Below are positions 46,909 to 55,786 of a stretch of DNA of 64,000 nt, one piece after another. Position 1 is the first letter of the stretch. The number at the start of each line of letters is the position of its first letter. The DNA comes from Saccharopolyspora hordei (lineage in GTDB: Bacteria; Actinomycetota; Actinomycetes; Mycobacteriales; Pseudonocardiaceae), in the NCBI RefSeq assembly GCF_013410345.1, contig NZ_JACCFJ010000001.1, positions 4,945,001 to 5,009,000 of the forward strand, in the 5' to 3' direction. The notes below the pieces were generated by a model. That model had not been told where the DNA came from. It searched no databases and saw only the letters and a program-made list of their open reading frames with translations. A program made the position numbers and the translations under genes.

Positions 46909-46966
46909 CCCCGACGGGCGGCGACCCGCCGGTCGGAACGGTGGGTGGTCGCCTCGTGGGGACCGC

Positions 46967-46987
46967 GCCCCCGACGGAGGTCGGGGC
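46967..46987. other. Hairpin between jetC and jetD
   Basis: CCCCGAC (46969-46975) and GTCGGGG (46980-46986) pair with a GGAG loop, in the 153-base gap between jetC and jetD. It may act as a partial terminator or a message-stability element, reducing jetD relative to jetABC. Confidence 0.4.
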
Positions 46988-47061
46988 GTGTGGTTCCCAC
47001 CGGAGTCGCGTTCGGTGTGGCGAGCCGGGAGGTGGTCCCGGGACGAGCAGGGAGGTTCTTG

Positions 47062-48315
47062 GTGGGTGCAGCGGACGACGTGCGCGCCGTGTGGGGCGTC
47101 GAGGCCCTGCGGGGGTTGTGGGAGAAGGCGCGGGAGGCGCTGGAGTCCCCCTCTCCCCCGGCCACGTTCCGGCTGGAGCTGCCCGACGACGAGGCCCGGC
47201 GGCTCGTCGGTGAGGTCTACGGGCGTCCGATGTGGGGCCAGGGCACCCGGATCAGCGTGTCCAAGTTGGACTCCGCGGTCCGCGCCAGCCGGTTCGGCAT
47301 GGGCCTGGAGGAAGTCCTGGAGGTCCTGCACGGGCGGCCGGTCGTCCGGCGCGAGCCGGACTCACGGGACGAGCGGCGGGAGCGGACGGTGGAGACGCTG
47401 CGCGCGGCGCTGGCCGAGCACGGGCTCGCGGACGCGGAGTGGGCCGAGCCGTGGGCCCGGTGGGTCCACCAGTACGGGCGGATCGCCGCGGACGAACTGC
47501 CCGCCCTCGCGCGGCGCGCTGCCGGGGTCCTGGCCTCGCTCAGCCTGGACCGCACGCCCGAGACGTGGACCTCGCGGGGCGAGCTGGCCGCGCGGGTCGG
47601 GAGCGCGCACGAGCTCGACAACGGCACCGCGCTGAGCCGCGTCGTGCTCAAGGCCGCGGCGCTGGCGCACGGCGTGGAACCGCCTGGCACCGAGCGGGAA
47701 CGGCGGGCGCTGTGGGAGCGCTGCGGCGTCACGCTCGACGCGGTCTCGGCGACCGTGCTCTGCTGGTCCTTGCCGCTGGTCGGTTCCGACGAGTGGTCGC
47801 GCGGCGTCCGGCAGCGCTCCGCGCTCGGGCTCCCGGTGCACCTGACCCACCTCGACCTGCGCACCGCCCCGGACCGGCTCGTCGAGCCCGGCACCGCCGT
47901 CGCGGTGTGCGAGAACCCGCGGGTGCTGGAGTCCGCCGCGGAGGAGCGCGTCGAGCACCCCGTGGTGTGCTTGTCCGGCCGCCCGACCACGGTCGCGCTG
48001 ACCCTGCTCGACCGGCTGGCCGCCGACGGCGCCACGCTGCACCACCACGGGGACTTCGACTGGGCCGGTGTCGGCATCACCCGGTCGCTCTGGGAGCACC
48101 ACGGCGTCCGGCCGTGGCGGATGTCGGCCGGGGACTACCGCGAGGCCCTCGACCGCGCGGCCGCGGCCCGCACCGACCTGCCGAACCTCGTCGGCACCCC
48201 GGGCGCGACCCCGTGGGACCCGGCGCTGGCTGAGCTGATGTCCACCGCGGCCCGCGCCGTCGAGGAGGAGCACGTGCTGCCGACCCTCCTCGCCGACCTC
48301 CGGGCCGGGCTCTAG
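47062..48315 (+). CDS. jetD: Wadjet nuclease subunit JetD (TIGR02679, Toprim-like)
   Basis: 417 residues from GTG 47062, with GGGAGG eight bases upstream; an in-frame start at 46945 would add residues that look noncoding. The C-terminal half is a DUF2399/topoisomerase VI-like Toprim domain: the conserved Glu is in VAVCENPRVLE near residue 285 and the DxD pair in HHHGDFDWAGVGI near 335. JetD cuts DNA once JetABC has identified a small circle. The N-terminal region should contact JetABC. Its TAG stop overlaps the stop of the convergent GNAT gene within CTAG. Confidence 0.9.
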   Translation: MGAADDVRAVWGVEALRGLWEKAREALESPSPPATFRLELPDDEARRLVGEVYGRPMWGQGTRISVSKLDSAVRASRFGMGLEEVLEVLHGRPVVRREPDSRDERRERTVETLRAALAEHGLADAEWAEPWARWVHQYGRIAADELPALARRAAGVLASLSLDRTPETWTSRGELAARVGSAHELDNGTALSRVVLKAAALAHGVEPPGTERERRALWERCGVTLDAVSATVLCWSLPLVGSDEWSRGVRQRSALGLPVHLTHLDLRTAPDRLVEPGTAVAVCENPRVLESAAEERVEHPVVCLSGRPTTVALTLLDRLAADGATLHHHGDFDWAGVGITRSLWEHHGVRPWRMSAGDYREALDRAAAARTDLPNLVGTPGATPWDPALAELMSTAARAVEEEHVLPTLLADLRAGL

Positions 48316-48797
48316 AGCAGCTGGTACATGACGTGCAGGCCGACGTGACCGTGCACCGGGTGGTGGAAGGCCTGCGGGAGCGTGGCGACGATCTCCATGC
48401 CCAGCGACTGCCACAGCGCCACCGCCCGGGTGTTGGTCTCCACGACCGCGTTGAACTGCATGGCCCGGAACCCGTCGGCCTTCGCCCGGTCGAGCACGTG
48501 ACGTCCCAGCGCGCGCCCGACACCGCGCCCGGCGTGCGCCGGGTCGACCATGAAGCTCGCGGTCGCCACGTGCGCGGCGGGGCCCTCGTGGTTCGGCCCG
48601 GACACCGCGGTGCCGAGCACCGCACCACCGTCCACCGCCACCACCGTGCGGCCCGGTGGTTCCGGGAACCACCGCTGCCGCGCCCGCTCCTCGGTGATGT
48701 CGCGGTCCCAGGAGAACGTCTCCCCGGCGGCCACGATCTCCCGCATGAACGGCCAGATCGCCGGCCAGTCCTCGCGCACCGCGTCTCGGATCTCCAC
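48312..48797 (-). CDS. GNAT-family N-acetyltransferase
   Basis: 161 residues from GTG 48797 (VEIRDAVREDWPAIWPFM). The acetyl-CoA loop is seen in ASFMVDPAHAGRGVGRALG (RGxGxG/A type), and VVETNTRAVALWQSLGM is the usual C-terminal block. The region TFSWDRDITEERARQRWF is shared with phosphinothricin/methionine-sulfone acetyltransferase-like GNATs, so a small amino-acid analogue is a possible substrate; this is a guess. The gene ends tail-to-tail with jetD, sharing four bases. Confidence 0.85.
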   Translation of the reverse strand: MEIRDAVREDWPAIWPFMREIVAAGETFSWDRDITEERARQRWFPEPPGRTVVAVDGGAVLGTAVSGPNHEGPAAHVATASFMVDPAHAGRGVGRALGRHVLDRAKADGFRAMQFNAVVETNTRAVALWQSLGMEIVATLPQAFHHPVHGHVGLHVMYQLL

Positions 48798-48882
48798 GAC
48801 ACCCAGCGTGGCGCACCCCGGCCGCGGGACGCCAGCCCTTTTCCACCGCTCCCGGGGGAGGGATCTGCGGTAGCTTCCGGCC

Positions 48883-49443
48883 ATGGCATCGCTCGTGGTG
48901 GAGTTCTCGGCGCAGGACCCGCAGCGGCTCGCCCGCTGGTGGGCCGACGTGCTCGGCTGGGAGCTCGACGCCGGGGCCGGCACCACGGTGCACCCCGTCG
49001 GCCCGGGCGTGGAGCTGCGCTTCGTGCCGGGTGGGACGGCCGGCGAGGGCCAGAACGACGTCCACCTGGACCTGCGCAGCGAGTCGCACGACGGCCAGAA
49101 CCGGCTCGTGGAGCGGCTGTTCAACGCCGGTGCCCGCTTCGCCGACGTCGGCCAGGGCGACGAGGTGCCCTGGGTGGTGATGGCCGACGTCGAGGGCAAC
49201 GAGCTGTGCGTGCTGGAACCGCGCAAGGTCTACGAGCGCACCGGCCCGGTCGCCGCGGTCGTGGTCCACACCCCCGACCCGCGCGCCGCGGCCCGCAGCT
49301 GGGCCGAGAGAACCGGCATGGACCTCGTCAGCGACCGCGCCGAGTTCGCCGCCCTGTGCCCCGTCTCGGGCGAGGGACCGCACCTGGAGTTCCTGGTGTC
49401 GACGTCGGTCGCCGCGGGGAGGGTCCGCGTCCTGGCGAGGTGA
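48883..49443 (+). CDS. Glyoxalase-like (VOC) family protein
   Basis: 186 residues from ATG 48883. Residues 1-115 are a VOC-type domain: FSAQDPQRLARWWADVLGWEL, DVHLDLRS, and VMADVEGNELCVLEP, the metal-binding Glu strand. The C-terminal 65 residues (VVVHTPDPRAAARSWAER) look like half of a second, degenerate copy. Substrate unknown; members include dioxygenases, lyases and binding proteins for antibiotics. Convergent with the following dehydrogenase gene, with seven bases between. Confidence 0.82.
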   Translation: MASLVVEFSAQDPQRLARWWADVLGWELDAGAGTTVHPVGPGVELRFVPGGTAGEGQNDVHLDLRSESHDGQNRLVERLFNAGARFADVGQGDEVPWVVMADVEGNELCVLEPRKVYERTGPVAAVVVHTPDPRAAARSWAERTGMDLVSDRAEFAALCPVSGEGPHLEFLVSTSVAAGRVRVLAR

Positions 49444-49450
49444 CCGCCGG

Positions 49451-50506
49451 TCAGCGGCGCGCGGGCTCGATGACGCGGACCCCGTGCAGCCGGCGGACGA
49501 AGTCGGCGCCGAACGCCGTGGACGGCGTGTGCGCGCCGGGTTCCGGCGGACCGGACTGCAGGACGTGGACCGCGCGCAGCACCGCGTCGGCGGTCAGCTC
49601 GTAGGTGTCCGGGCCGATCAGCGCCGCCGAGACGCTGCGCCCGGCGTCGTCGGTGGCCTCCGCGTACACCTCGACCCAGCTGCGCGAGCGGGTGGCCTTC
49701 CCCGGTCCGCGGACCACGAGGCCGATCGCCGCCTGTCCCAGCCGCTGCACCACGCGCGTGCGCATGAGCGCCTGGGACAGCCCGAGCGACCGCTGCCCCG
49801 CCCGGTCCAGTCCGGGCAGGTGGGCGAACGTCGTGATGTTGGGGATCCCGGTGCTGCGGTACGCCGTGCTCACGTCGCCCCAGGGCAGCGAGGTCACCCG
49901 GCGGGGGCCGGAGGGGAACGGCACCTCCCGCCGCCGCCATGCGAGCGGCACGGTCCGGACTTCGCCGTCGATGCGGGCGCGACCACCGATCGCCGCACCT
50001 TCCAGCGCGCTCTTCACCGTGCCGCCGCTGATCCCGCCGCTGGCCTGGAAGGCCAGGTCCAGGTGGGTCGCGGTGGGCAGCTCAGCGGCGACCATCGCGG
50101 CCAGGCAGTCGGTGGGCACCACGTCGAAGCCGGCACCGGGCAGCAGCACCGAGCCGGCGCTGCGGGCCTGCTCGTGGCGGGCGAACACCGCCTCGAACAC
50201 GTCGATCTCGCCGGTGATGTCCAGGTAGTGCGCGCCGGCGCGCAGGCAGCCCTCGACCATCGGTGCCGAGGTCGCGGAGAACGGTCCGGCGCAGTGCGCG
50301 ACCACGTCGATGCCCCGCAGGCCCGCGTCGACCGCCGCGGGGTCGGCGAGGTCGAAGGTCCGGTGGGGCAGTCCGCGCGGGGTGGCGACCGCGGCGACCT
50401 TCGCCGGGTCGCGGCCGGCGAGCACCGGGCGTTCACCGCGGTCGATCGCCAGGTCCGCGACCAGGCGACCGGTGTAGCCGTTGGCGCCGTAGATCATCCA
50501 GGTCAT
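49451..50506 (-). CDS. Saccharopine-dehydrogenase-like NAD(P)-binding protein
   Basis: 351 residues from ATG 50506, preceded by GGAGAGG. The Rossmann motif is MIYGANGYTGRLVAD, followed by VVAHCAGPFS and AHYLDITGEIDVFEA, all typical of the trans-acting enoyl reductase/saccharopine-reductase-like family. The loop LPGAGFDVVPTDCLA is well conserved. Family members act in lipid or amino-acid reduction. No lysine-pathway gene is nearby, so the name does not imply saccharopine as substrate. Cytoplasmic. Confidence 0.85.
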   Translation of the reverse strand: MTWMIYGANGYTGRLVADLAIDRGERPVLAGRDPAKVAAVATPRGLPHRTFDLADPAAVDAGLRGIDVVAHCAGPFSATSAPMVEGCLRAGAHYLDITGEIDVFEAVFARHEQARSAGSVLLPGAGFDVVPTDCLAAMVAAELPTATHLDLAFQASGGISGGTVKSALEGAAIGGRARIDGEVRTVPLAWRRREVPFPSGPRRVTSLPWGDVSTAYRSTGIPNITTFAHLPGLDRAGQRSLGLSQALMRTRVVQRLGQAAIGLVVRGPGKATRSRSWVEVYAEATDDAGRSVSAALIGPDTYELTADAVLRAVHVLQSGPPEPGAHTPSTAFGADFVRRLHGVRVIEPARR

Positions 50507-50889
50507 CGCGATCCTCTCCGGGTTTGCACGGACACCTCGCCAACGAACACCGCCTGACGGGGTCACGGGTTGCCGGGAGTTCCGTCCATCACCCTCGTGG
50601 GTCTCCCGCGACGGCGGCATCCCGGGCGGGTTCCTGTCCTCGCCCCCGGAACGGCGGGACTCCGGGAGTTCCGCTCGTCACCCCTCCCCACTGACCCGTT
50701 CTCCACCCACGTTCACGTTCACTGCGGGCGCCGAACCTGAAAGGCGACGACATGCCGAGAGAAAACGCTCAGCCGGGTGAAAGAACTGCGGGCTTCTCGA
50801 ACTCGAATTGACAGCGATCACACCGGGTGATCGACTCCGAACCGCCCCTCGACGGGCACCATTCCCTGAACGGAAAAGAGGCACCGGAA
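50507..50889. other. Divergent intergenic region with a candidate promoter and palindrome
   Basis: 383 bases without a gene. A consensus -35 TTGACA lies at 50808-50813 and is followed at once by the palindrome CGATCAC/GTGATCG (50815-50833). No good -10 is seen at the right distance, so the palindrome may mark an activator- or repressor-controlled promoter of the secreted-protein gene at 50890. AAGAGG precedes its ATG. Confidence 0.4.
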
Positions 50890-51279
50890 ATGCGACGTCA
50901 CCCACTCCTGTTCAGCATTGCGGCCGCTCTCACCGCGCTCGTCGTCTCGCCCGCAACCCCGGCGACCGCCGTCGCCCCCGAACGGGCCCCGGCGTGCACG
51001 CTCTTCGCCGAACAACCGACGCGCGAGGGGAACACGCTCGTCGCCCACGGCGGACGCACCGGCTGCGCGAACACGGCGACCGTCGACGTCCGCATCGTCG
51101 TCCCCCAGAAGGACGCGGCCCCCAAGGTGCTCGGCCAGCTGACCCAGAGCGGCACCGAGATCGACCTGACCGCGAAGGCCCCGTGCACCACCGGCGGCAC
51201 CGTGCAGGCCCACACCGAGACGGTCAGCTCCACCGGGGCCCTCTACCGCTCCGCCCCCATCACCTTCGAGAACTGCTGA
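50890..51279 (+). CDS. Small secreted protein of unknown function
   Basis: 129 residues from ATG 50890. A Sec signal peptide covers residues 1-27 (MRRHPLLFSIAAALTALVV, cleavage near ATA-VA). The mature part of about 100 residues has four cysteines, probably two disulfides, with the last one as the C-terminal residue (ITFENC). A beta-rich pattern (ATVDVRIVVPQ, TVQAHTETVSSTG) suggests an immunoglobulin-like sandwich. I do not recognise the family. Confidence 0.72.
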   Translation: MRRHPLLFSIAAALTALVVSPATPATAVAPERAPACTLFAEQPTREGNTLVAHGGRTGCANTATVDVRIVVPQKDAAPKVLGQLTQSGTEIDLTAKAPCTTGGTVQAHTETVSSTGALYRSAPITFENC

Positions 51280-51333
51280 GGAACCCGGCCGGTCCGCGGT
51301 CACGGGCGACCGCGGACCGGCCGCGCGAGGGCG

Positions 51334-51912
51334 TCAGGCCAGGGCGAGCGCGGCGTCGACGACGAGCCAGGCGCCGAAGGCCGCGAAGAGGGCCGCCGCC
51401 CCGTAGCGGACCAGCCGCTCCGGCACGTGCTTGCCGAGCAGCAGCCCGACCCCGATGGCCAGCGCGTCGGCCGCCACCATGCCGACCGTCGACCCGATCC
51501 ACGTGCCGAGCCAGTCGTGGTGGGTGGCGAGGGTGACCGTGGCCAGCATCGTCTTGTCGCCGAGCTCGGCGAGGAAGAACGCGACGGTGACCACCAGCAC
51601 CGCGGACCCGGCGCGCTGGGAGGCCTTGCGCTTCTCCTCCTCCGTCAGGCGGTCACCGCGCAGCGTCCACGCGGCGAACCCGAGGAAGGCCACACCCGCG
51701 ACGATCGCGACCCACTCGGTCGGCAGCAGTTCGCCCATGCCGAAGCCGAGCGCCACCGACACGGCGTGCACCACGGTGGTGGCGAGCGTGATGCCCACCA
51801 GCACCTGCCACGCCCGGTACCGCGTCGCGAACGTCATGGCCATCAATTGGGACTTGTCCCCCAGTTCGGCCATGAAGATCGCCACGGAACTCAGCGCAAT
51901 GCTGCCCAGCAC
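51334..51912 (-). CDS. UPF0016/GDT1 (TMEM165) family manganese exporter
   Basis: 192 residues from GTG 51912, with GGAGAGG about 12 bases upstream. Six membrane helices. Both family signatures are intact: MAELGDKSQLMAM near residue 15 and LAELGDKTMLATV near 115, whose acidic residues form the cation site. Members export manganese (or calcium/manganese for protons). The sequence between the repeats has a charged loop (RLTEEEKRKASQR). The upstream leader carries a yybP-ykoY manganese riboswitch, which independently supports manganese as cargo. Confidence 0.92.
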   Translation of the reverse strand: MLGSIALSSVAIFMAELGDKSQLMAMTFATRYRAWQVLVGITLATTVVHAVSVALGFGMGELLPTEWVAIVAGVAFLGFAAWTLRGDRLTEEEKRKASQRAGSAVLVVTVAFFLAELGDKTMLATVTLATHHDWLGTWIGSTVGMVAADALAIGVGLLLGKHVPERLVRYGAAALFAAFGAWLVVDAALALA

Positions 51913-51955
51913 GACGAATCAGCACCTCTCCGATCACGGCCAGGACGAAGGCGTC

Positions 51956-52086
51956 GGCGACTTCGGCCCGGCATGCACCGCCGGTTCCGAAGGTCTCGCC
52001 CACCTCGATCCCGAGGCTCCGCGACCGGGTGCACGGGGAAACGAGCACCAGCATGTCGACCGCGGTGTTGCGGACTACTCCCCTTC
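51956..52086 (-). promoter_or_regulatory. yybP-ykoY manganese riboswitch with expression platform
   Basis: Minus strand. The aptamer begins with GAAGG (P1, 52086-52082), which runs into the conserved GGGGAGTAG (52083-52075). It closes with GGCGAGACCTTC, where CCTTC (51993-51989) pairs with the first GAAGG. The same CTTCGG can instead pair with CCGAAG (51966-51961), extended by GGCGA with TCGCC (51960-51956) and an inner CCGGC/GCCGG stem. The two folds exclude each other: metal-bound P1 would prevent the long downstream hairpin. That fits an ON switch for manganese export, as known for this class. It lies 44 bases before the exporter start. Confidence 0.8.
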
Positions 52087-52653
52087 TCCGGCCGGGAACA
52101 CTACTCGCTGCCCGAGAGATGTCAAAGAGCCGCGTTCCCCGAACATCACCATTCGCGAATGCCGGAATCGCGTTTTCGGCGTGCCGCAAGAATGGCGTTC
52201 GCCGCACCGGTGCGGACGATCCCGGATCGCGAACCGCCGCGATTCGGGTCCCAGCACGATCTGGTGTCACCTGCTCCGACGACGCGCGCACCGCCGAGCT
52301 CCCCGGCCCGCCGACGCGCCGGGCGCGGGTGGCCACCGTCCCCGCGGCGGCTCACCGCCGACCTCGACCCTCGGGAGCGCGGCGGACGCGGACGACCGGA
52401 CCTCGTGTCCCACATCACACCGCCGCGTCCACCACCTGGAACGACGCCGGGGCTGCGGGGCGGACCGGATCGAGTGAGGGACGGCTCACAAGAGATCCCG
52501 GAACACCCGCCCACCCCCACTCGTTGGACGAGGTGGTCGATGCGCCTGTGTCCCCCGGGCCTCAACCACTGCCTTCGCGGAACACCGTTCGGCTGGAGCC
52601 GCGTCGCGCCTTTCGCCGCAGAGGCGACCAGCGCATCGACCCCCCAGCGAAGC
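52087..52653. other. Noncoding region upstream of the manganese riboswitch
   Basis: About 570 bases with no supported gene; the open frames are shadow-like. The near end should hold the promoter of the minus-strand exporter transcript; none was pinned down. An 11-bp inverted repeat, GGTCGATGCGC at 52535-52545 and GCGCATCGACC at 52631-52641, flanks 85 bases of unknown purpose. Confidence 0.4.
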
Positions 52654-52690
52654 GAGGACCCCCGCCCTTTCTCCTCGGGCGGGGGTCCTC
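52654..52690 (-). terminator. Terminator of the 5-oxoproline operon
   Basis: GAGGACCCCCGCCC (52654-52667) and GGGCGGGGGTCCTC (52677-52690) are perfect 14-bp arms around a nine-base loop, 38 bases past the last stop codon of the operon. Confidence 0.85.
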
Positions 52691-52728
52691 ACCGCTCCTG
52701 GTACCGGCCACTGTGGACGGTCGAGCTG

Positions 52729-53511
52729 CTACGGGACCAGGTGGTCGCTGTCGCGGGCGTCGGTGATGGCCATGTGGCCCGGTGCGTGGCCGATGGCGAA
52801 CGGCGGTGCGGACTGCATCACCGCCGCCTGCGGGGTCACCCCGCACGCCCAGAACACCGGGACCTCACCGGGCCGCACCTCCACCGGGTCGCCGAAGTCC
52901 GGCCGGTCGAGGTCGGCGATCCCCAGCGCTCCCGGTTCGCCGACGTGCACCGGGGCACCGTGCACCGACGGGTAGCGCGAGGTGACGCGCACCGCGGCGG
53001 GCACGAGCTCGGCGGGGATCGGCCGCATCGACACCACCAGCGGCCCGGACAGCCGTCCGGCCGGGCGGCACGCGCGGTTCGTGCGGTACATCGGCACGTT
53101 GCTGCCCGCCTCGATGTGGCGCACCGGGACGCCGGCCTCCAGCAGCGCGGCCTCGAAGGTGAAGCTGCACCCGACCAGGAACGCCACCAGGTCGTCCCGC
53201 CACAGGTCGGTGACCTCGGTCCGCTCCTCCACCAGTTCCCCGTCCCGGTAGACGGTGTAGGCGGGCAGGTCGGTGCGCAGGTCGCCGGCGAAGATCGCGG
53301 CGCTGGTCTCGCCCGGCTCGGTCACGTCGAGCACCGGGCAGGACCGCGGGTTGCGCTGGGCGAAGAGCAGGAAGTCGTAGGCGAACTCGCGCGGCAGGGC
53401 GATGAGGTTGGCCTGGGTCCACCCCGCGCTGTAGCCGGAGGTGGGCACGCGCAGCCCGGCGCGGAACGCCGCGCGCGCCTGCTCCGGGGACATCTCGTGC
53501 GGTTCTGCCAT
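52729..53511 (-). CDS. DUF1445 putative hydro-lyase (D-glutamate-cyclase-like)
   Basis: 260 residues from ATG 53511, with GGAGGG eight bases upstream. DUF1445 blocks: [84 protein letters not shown] and [19 protein letters not shown]. The family is related to D-glutamate cyclase, which makes 5-oxo-D-proline, and is often found next to pxpABC. So it may feed this pathway or handle the D-isomer (inference). Last gene of the operon, followed by a strong terminator. Confidence 0.88.
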   Translation of the reverse strand: MAEPHEMSPEQARAAFRAGLRVPTSGYSAGWTQANLIALPREFAYDFLLFAQRNPRSCPVLDVTEPGETSAAIFAGDLRTDLPAYTVYRDGELVEERTEVTDLWRDDLVAFLVGCSFTFEAALLEAGVPVRHIEAGSNVPMYRTNRACRPAGRLSGPLVVSMRPIPAELVPAAVRVTSRYPSVHGAPVHVGEPGALGIADLDRPDFGDPVEVRPGEVPVFWACGVTPQAAVMQSAPPFAIGHAPGHMAITDARDSDHLVP

Positions 53512-53555
53512 CGTGAGACCCTCCGTTCGGGTGTGCTGGGACGGGACGCGCCGCT

Positions 53556-54410
53556 TCACGACCGGAAGCGGATCCGCTGCCCCGGGCGGGCCTGGGCCGC
53601 CTTGTCCAGGTCGGCGGCGACCACCACGGCGATCACCGGGTAACCGCCGGTCACCGGGTGGTCGGCGAGGAACAGCGTCGGCCGCGCCGACGGCGGCACC
53701 TGCAACGCCCCGGCGACCATGCCCTCGCTGGGCAGCTCGTCGTGCCGGCAGCGCTCCAGCAGCGGGCCGGACAACCGCATGCCGACCCGGTTGCTGTCCG
53801 CGGTCACCTCGTAGCAGCTGCTGACCAACGTGGACAGCGCGTCCTCGGTGAACCAGTCGTGGCGCGGCCCGAACACCACGCGCAGCGTGATCTCGCCGTC
53901 CGGGCACGCCGGCACCGGCGCCACGTCGACCTGCGGGAACCGCCTCGGCGGCGGGCCCACCGGGAGCGTCATCCCCGGCGCCAGCGGTTCCGGCCCCAGC
54001 CCGGCCAGCACGTCGGTGGCCCGCGACCCCAGCACGGGTTCGACCGCGATGCCGCCACGCACCGCCAGGTAGCTGCGCAGGCCCCGGTCGGGCACGCCGA
54101 GTTCCACGACCGCACCCGCGGGGATCCGCAGCACCGAGTTCGGCGCCGCGCCACGACCGTCCACAGTGATCGGACACGGCGCGCCGGTCAGCGCAGCGGT
54201 GAGGTCCCGCGTGGCGCGCACGACGAGACCGCCGAAGGTGACCTCGATCGCGGCCGCGCCCTCGTCGTTGCCCACCAACCGGTTGGCCAACCGGAACGCG
54301 CCGCTGTCGGCCGCGCCGGAGCGCCCGACGCCGATCCCGGCGAGCCCCGGGCGGCCCAGGTCCTGCACCGTCGCGAGCGGCCCGGTGGCGAGCACCTCCA
54401 CGCAGCTCAT
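53556..54410 (-). CDS. pxpC: 5-oxoprolinase subunit C
   Basis: 284 residues from ATG 54410, sharing ATGA with the pxpB stop. KipA/biotin-carboxyltransferase-like fold: [82 protein letters not shown] and [16 protein letters not shown]. PxpA, PxpB and PxpC together open 5-oxoproline to glutamate using ATP. It is a separate subunit here, not fused to PxpB. The protein is cytoplasmic. Confidence 0.93.
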   Translation of the reverse strand: MSCVEVLATGPLATVQDLGRPGLAGIGVGRSGAADSGAFRLANRLVGNDEGAAAIEVTFGGLVVRATRDLTAALTGAPCPITVDGRGAAPNSVLRIPAGAVVELGVPDRGLRSYLAVRGGIAVEPVLGSRATDVLAGLGPEPLAPGMTLPVGPPPRRFPQVDVAPVPACPDGEITLRVVFGPRHDWFTEDALSTLVSSCYEVTADSNRVGMRLSGPLLERCRHDELPSEGMVAGALQVPPSARPTLFLADHPVTGGYPVIAVVVAADLDKAAQARPGQRIRFRS

Positions 54411-55018
54411 CGGACCTCCTGGAAACGCACTCGCACGCCGGGGCGCAGCAGCGCCGGCGGATCGCGGTCCACCCGCCACACCTCGAGGTCGGTGCGCCCG
54501 ATCAGCTGCCAGCCGCCGGGCGACTCACGCGGGTAGATGCCGCTGAAGGCTCCGGCCAGGCCGACCGACCCCGGCGGCACCTTGGTCCGCGACTCGGACC
54601 GTCGCGGCACCACCAGTTCCGGCGGGCCGCCGGCGAGGTAGCCGAAACCCGGTGCGAAACCGCCGAACGCGACCGTCCACTCCGCACTGGTGTGCCGGTC
54701 CACCACCTCGCGCTCGGTGAGCCCGGTCAGCGCGGCCACCTCCGCGAGGTCGGCTCCGTCGTAGACCACCGGCACCTCCACCAGCGCGCCGTCGCCGCCG
54801 ACGCTGCGCCGCGGTTCCACCGCGCGCACCGCGGCCTCGATCGCGGCGACGTCGGCGCGCCGCGGGTCCAGCTGCAGCAACAGCGTCCGCGCGGCGGGGA
54901 CCAGGTCCACCACGCCCTCGGGCGGGGCGTCGGAGAGCGCGGCGTGCAGCGCCTGCACGGCGTCGAGGTCGTCGAGTTCGACGAGCAGACCGGAGTCAGC
55001 GCAGCGCAGGAACCGCAT
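54407..55018 (-). CDS. pxpB: 5-oxoprolinase subunit B
   Basis: 203 residues from ATG 55018, overlapping the pxpA stop by one base; the longer frame upstream is shadow sequence of pxpA. KipI-type protein: [14 protein letters not shown], the block [37 protein letters not shown] and [15 protein letters not shown]. This is the partner of PxpC. B. subtilis KipI, a family member, also inhibits a sporulation kinase; that role has no reason to apply here. Tight overlaps on both sides show an operon. Confidence 0.93.
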   Translation of the reverse strand: MRFLRCADSGLLVELDDLDAVQALHAALSDAPPEGVVDLVPAARTLLLQLDPRRADVAAIEAAVRAVEPRRSVGGDGALVEVPVVYDGADLAEVAALTGLTEREVVDRHTSAEWTVAFGGFAPGFGYLAGGPPELVVPRRSESRTKVPPGSVGLAGAFSGIYPRESPGGWQLIGRTDLEVWRVDRDPPALLRPGVRVRFQEVR

Positions 55019-55779
55019 CACAGCCCTCGCGCGGCGAACGGCTGGAGCTGGACGCCGCTGGCGACCAACCGGTCCCGCACCGCCTCGGCGATGGCCACCG
55101 CGCCGGGGCTGTCGCCGTGCACGCAGATCGAGTCGGCCGCCACGCGGATCTGCGACCCGTCGACCGCCTCGATCGGCTCCCCGGCCGCCAGCCGCAGGCA
55201 GCGCTCCGCGATCACCTCGGGGTCGTGCAGCACCGCTCCGGGCTCGCGCCGCGACACCAGCGTGCCCTCCGGGGTGTAGGCGCGGTCGGCGAAGGCCTCG
55301 CGGAACACCCGCAGGCCCGCGCGCTCGGCCTGCTCCAGCCACTGCGACCCCGGCAGGCCGAGCACCGCCAGCGACGGGTCGTAGGTGCGCACCGCCTCGA
55401 CCACGGCGGCGGCCTGGTCGGCGTGGTGCACGATCGCGTTGTAGAGCGCGCCGTGCGGCTTGACGTAGGCGACTTCGGTCCCGGCGATGCGGGCGAACCC
55501 GGCCAGCGCGGCGATCTGGTAGATCACGTCGTTGGCCAGCTCGCGGGGCGGCACGTCGATGAACCGGCGCCCGAACCCGGCGAGGTCGCGGTAGCCGACC
55601 TGCGCCCCGACCACCACGCCCTGCTTGGCGGCCTGCTCGACCGCCTCGCGGATCACCGTGGCGTCCCCGGCGTGGTAGCCGCAGGCGACGTTGGCGCTGG
55701 TCACGATCCGCAGCAGTGCTTCGTCGTCGCTGAGCTCCCAGCGTCCGAAGCCTTCCGCCAGGTCCGAGTTGAGGTCCAT
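55018..55779 (-). CDS. pxpA: 5-oxoprolinase subunit A (LamB/YcsF family)
   Basis: 253 residues from ATG 55779 ([19 protein letters not shown]); a GTG two codons earlier is possible. LamB/YcsF blocks: [60 protein letters not shown] and [11 protein letters not shown], with metal-binding His and Asp. Catalytic subunit of the ATP-dependent 5-oxoprolinase. It starts eight bases after the transporter stop. Confidence 0.94.
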   Translation of the reverse strand: MDLNSDLAEGFGRWELSDDEALLRIVTSANVACGYHAGDATVIREAVEQAAKQGVVVGAQVGYRDLAGFGRRFIDVPPRELANDVIYQIAALAGFARIAGTEVAYVKPHGALYNAIVHHADQAAAVVEAVRTYDPSLAVLGLPGSQWLEQAERAGLRVFREAFADRAYTPEGTLVSRREPGAVLHDPEVIAERCLRLAAGEPIEAVDGSQIRVAADSICVHGDSPGAVAIAEAVRDRLVASGVQLQPFAARGL

Positions 55780-55786
55780 GCCCACC

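Noticed and set aside
46945..47061. Longer N-terminus for JetD
   Set aside because: The extra residues look noncoding, and the GTG at 47062 has a strong GGGAGG site at good spacing.
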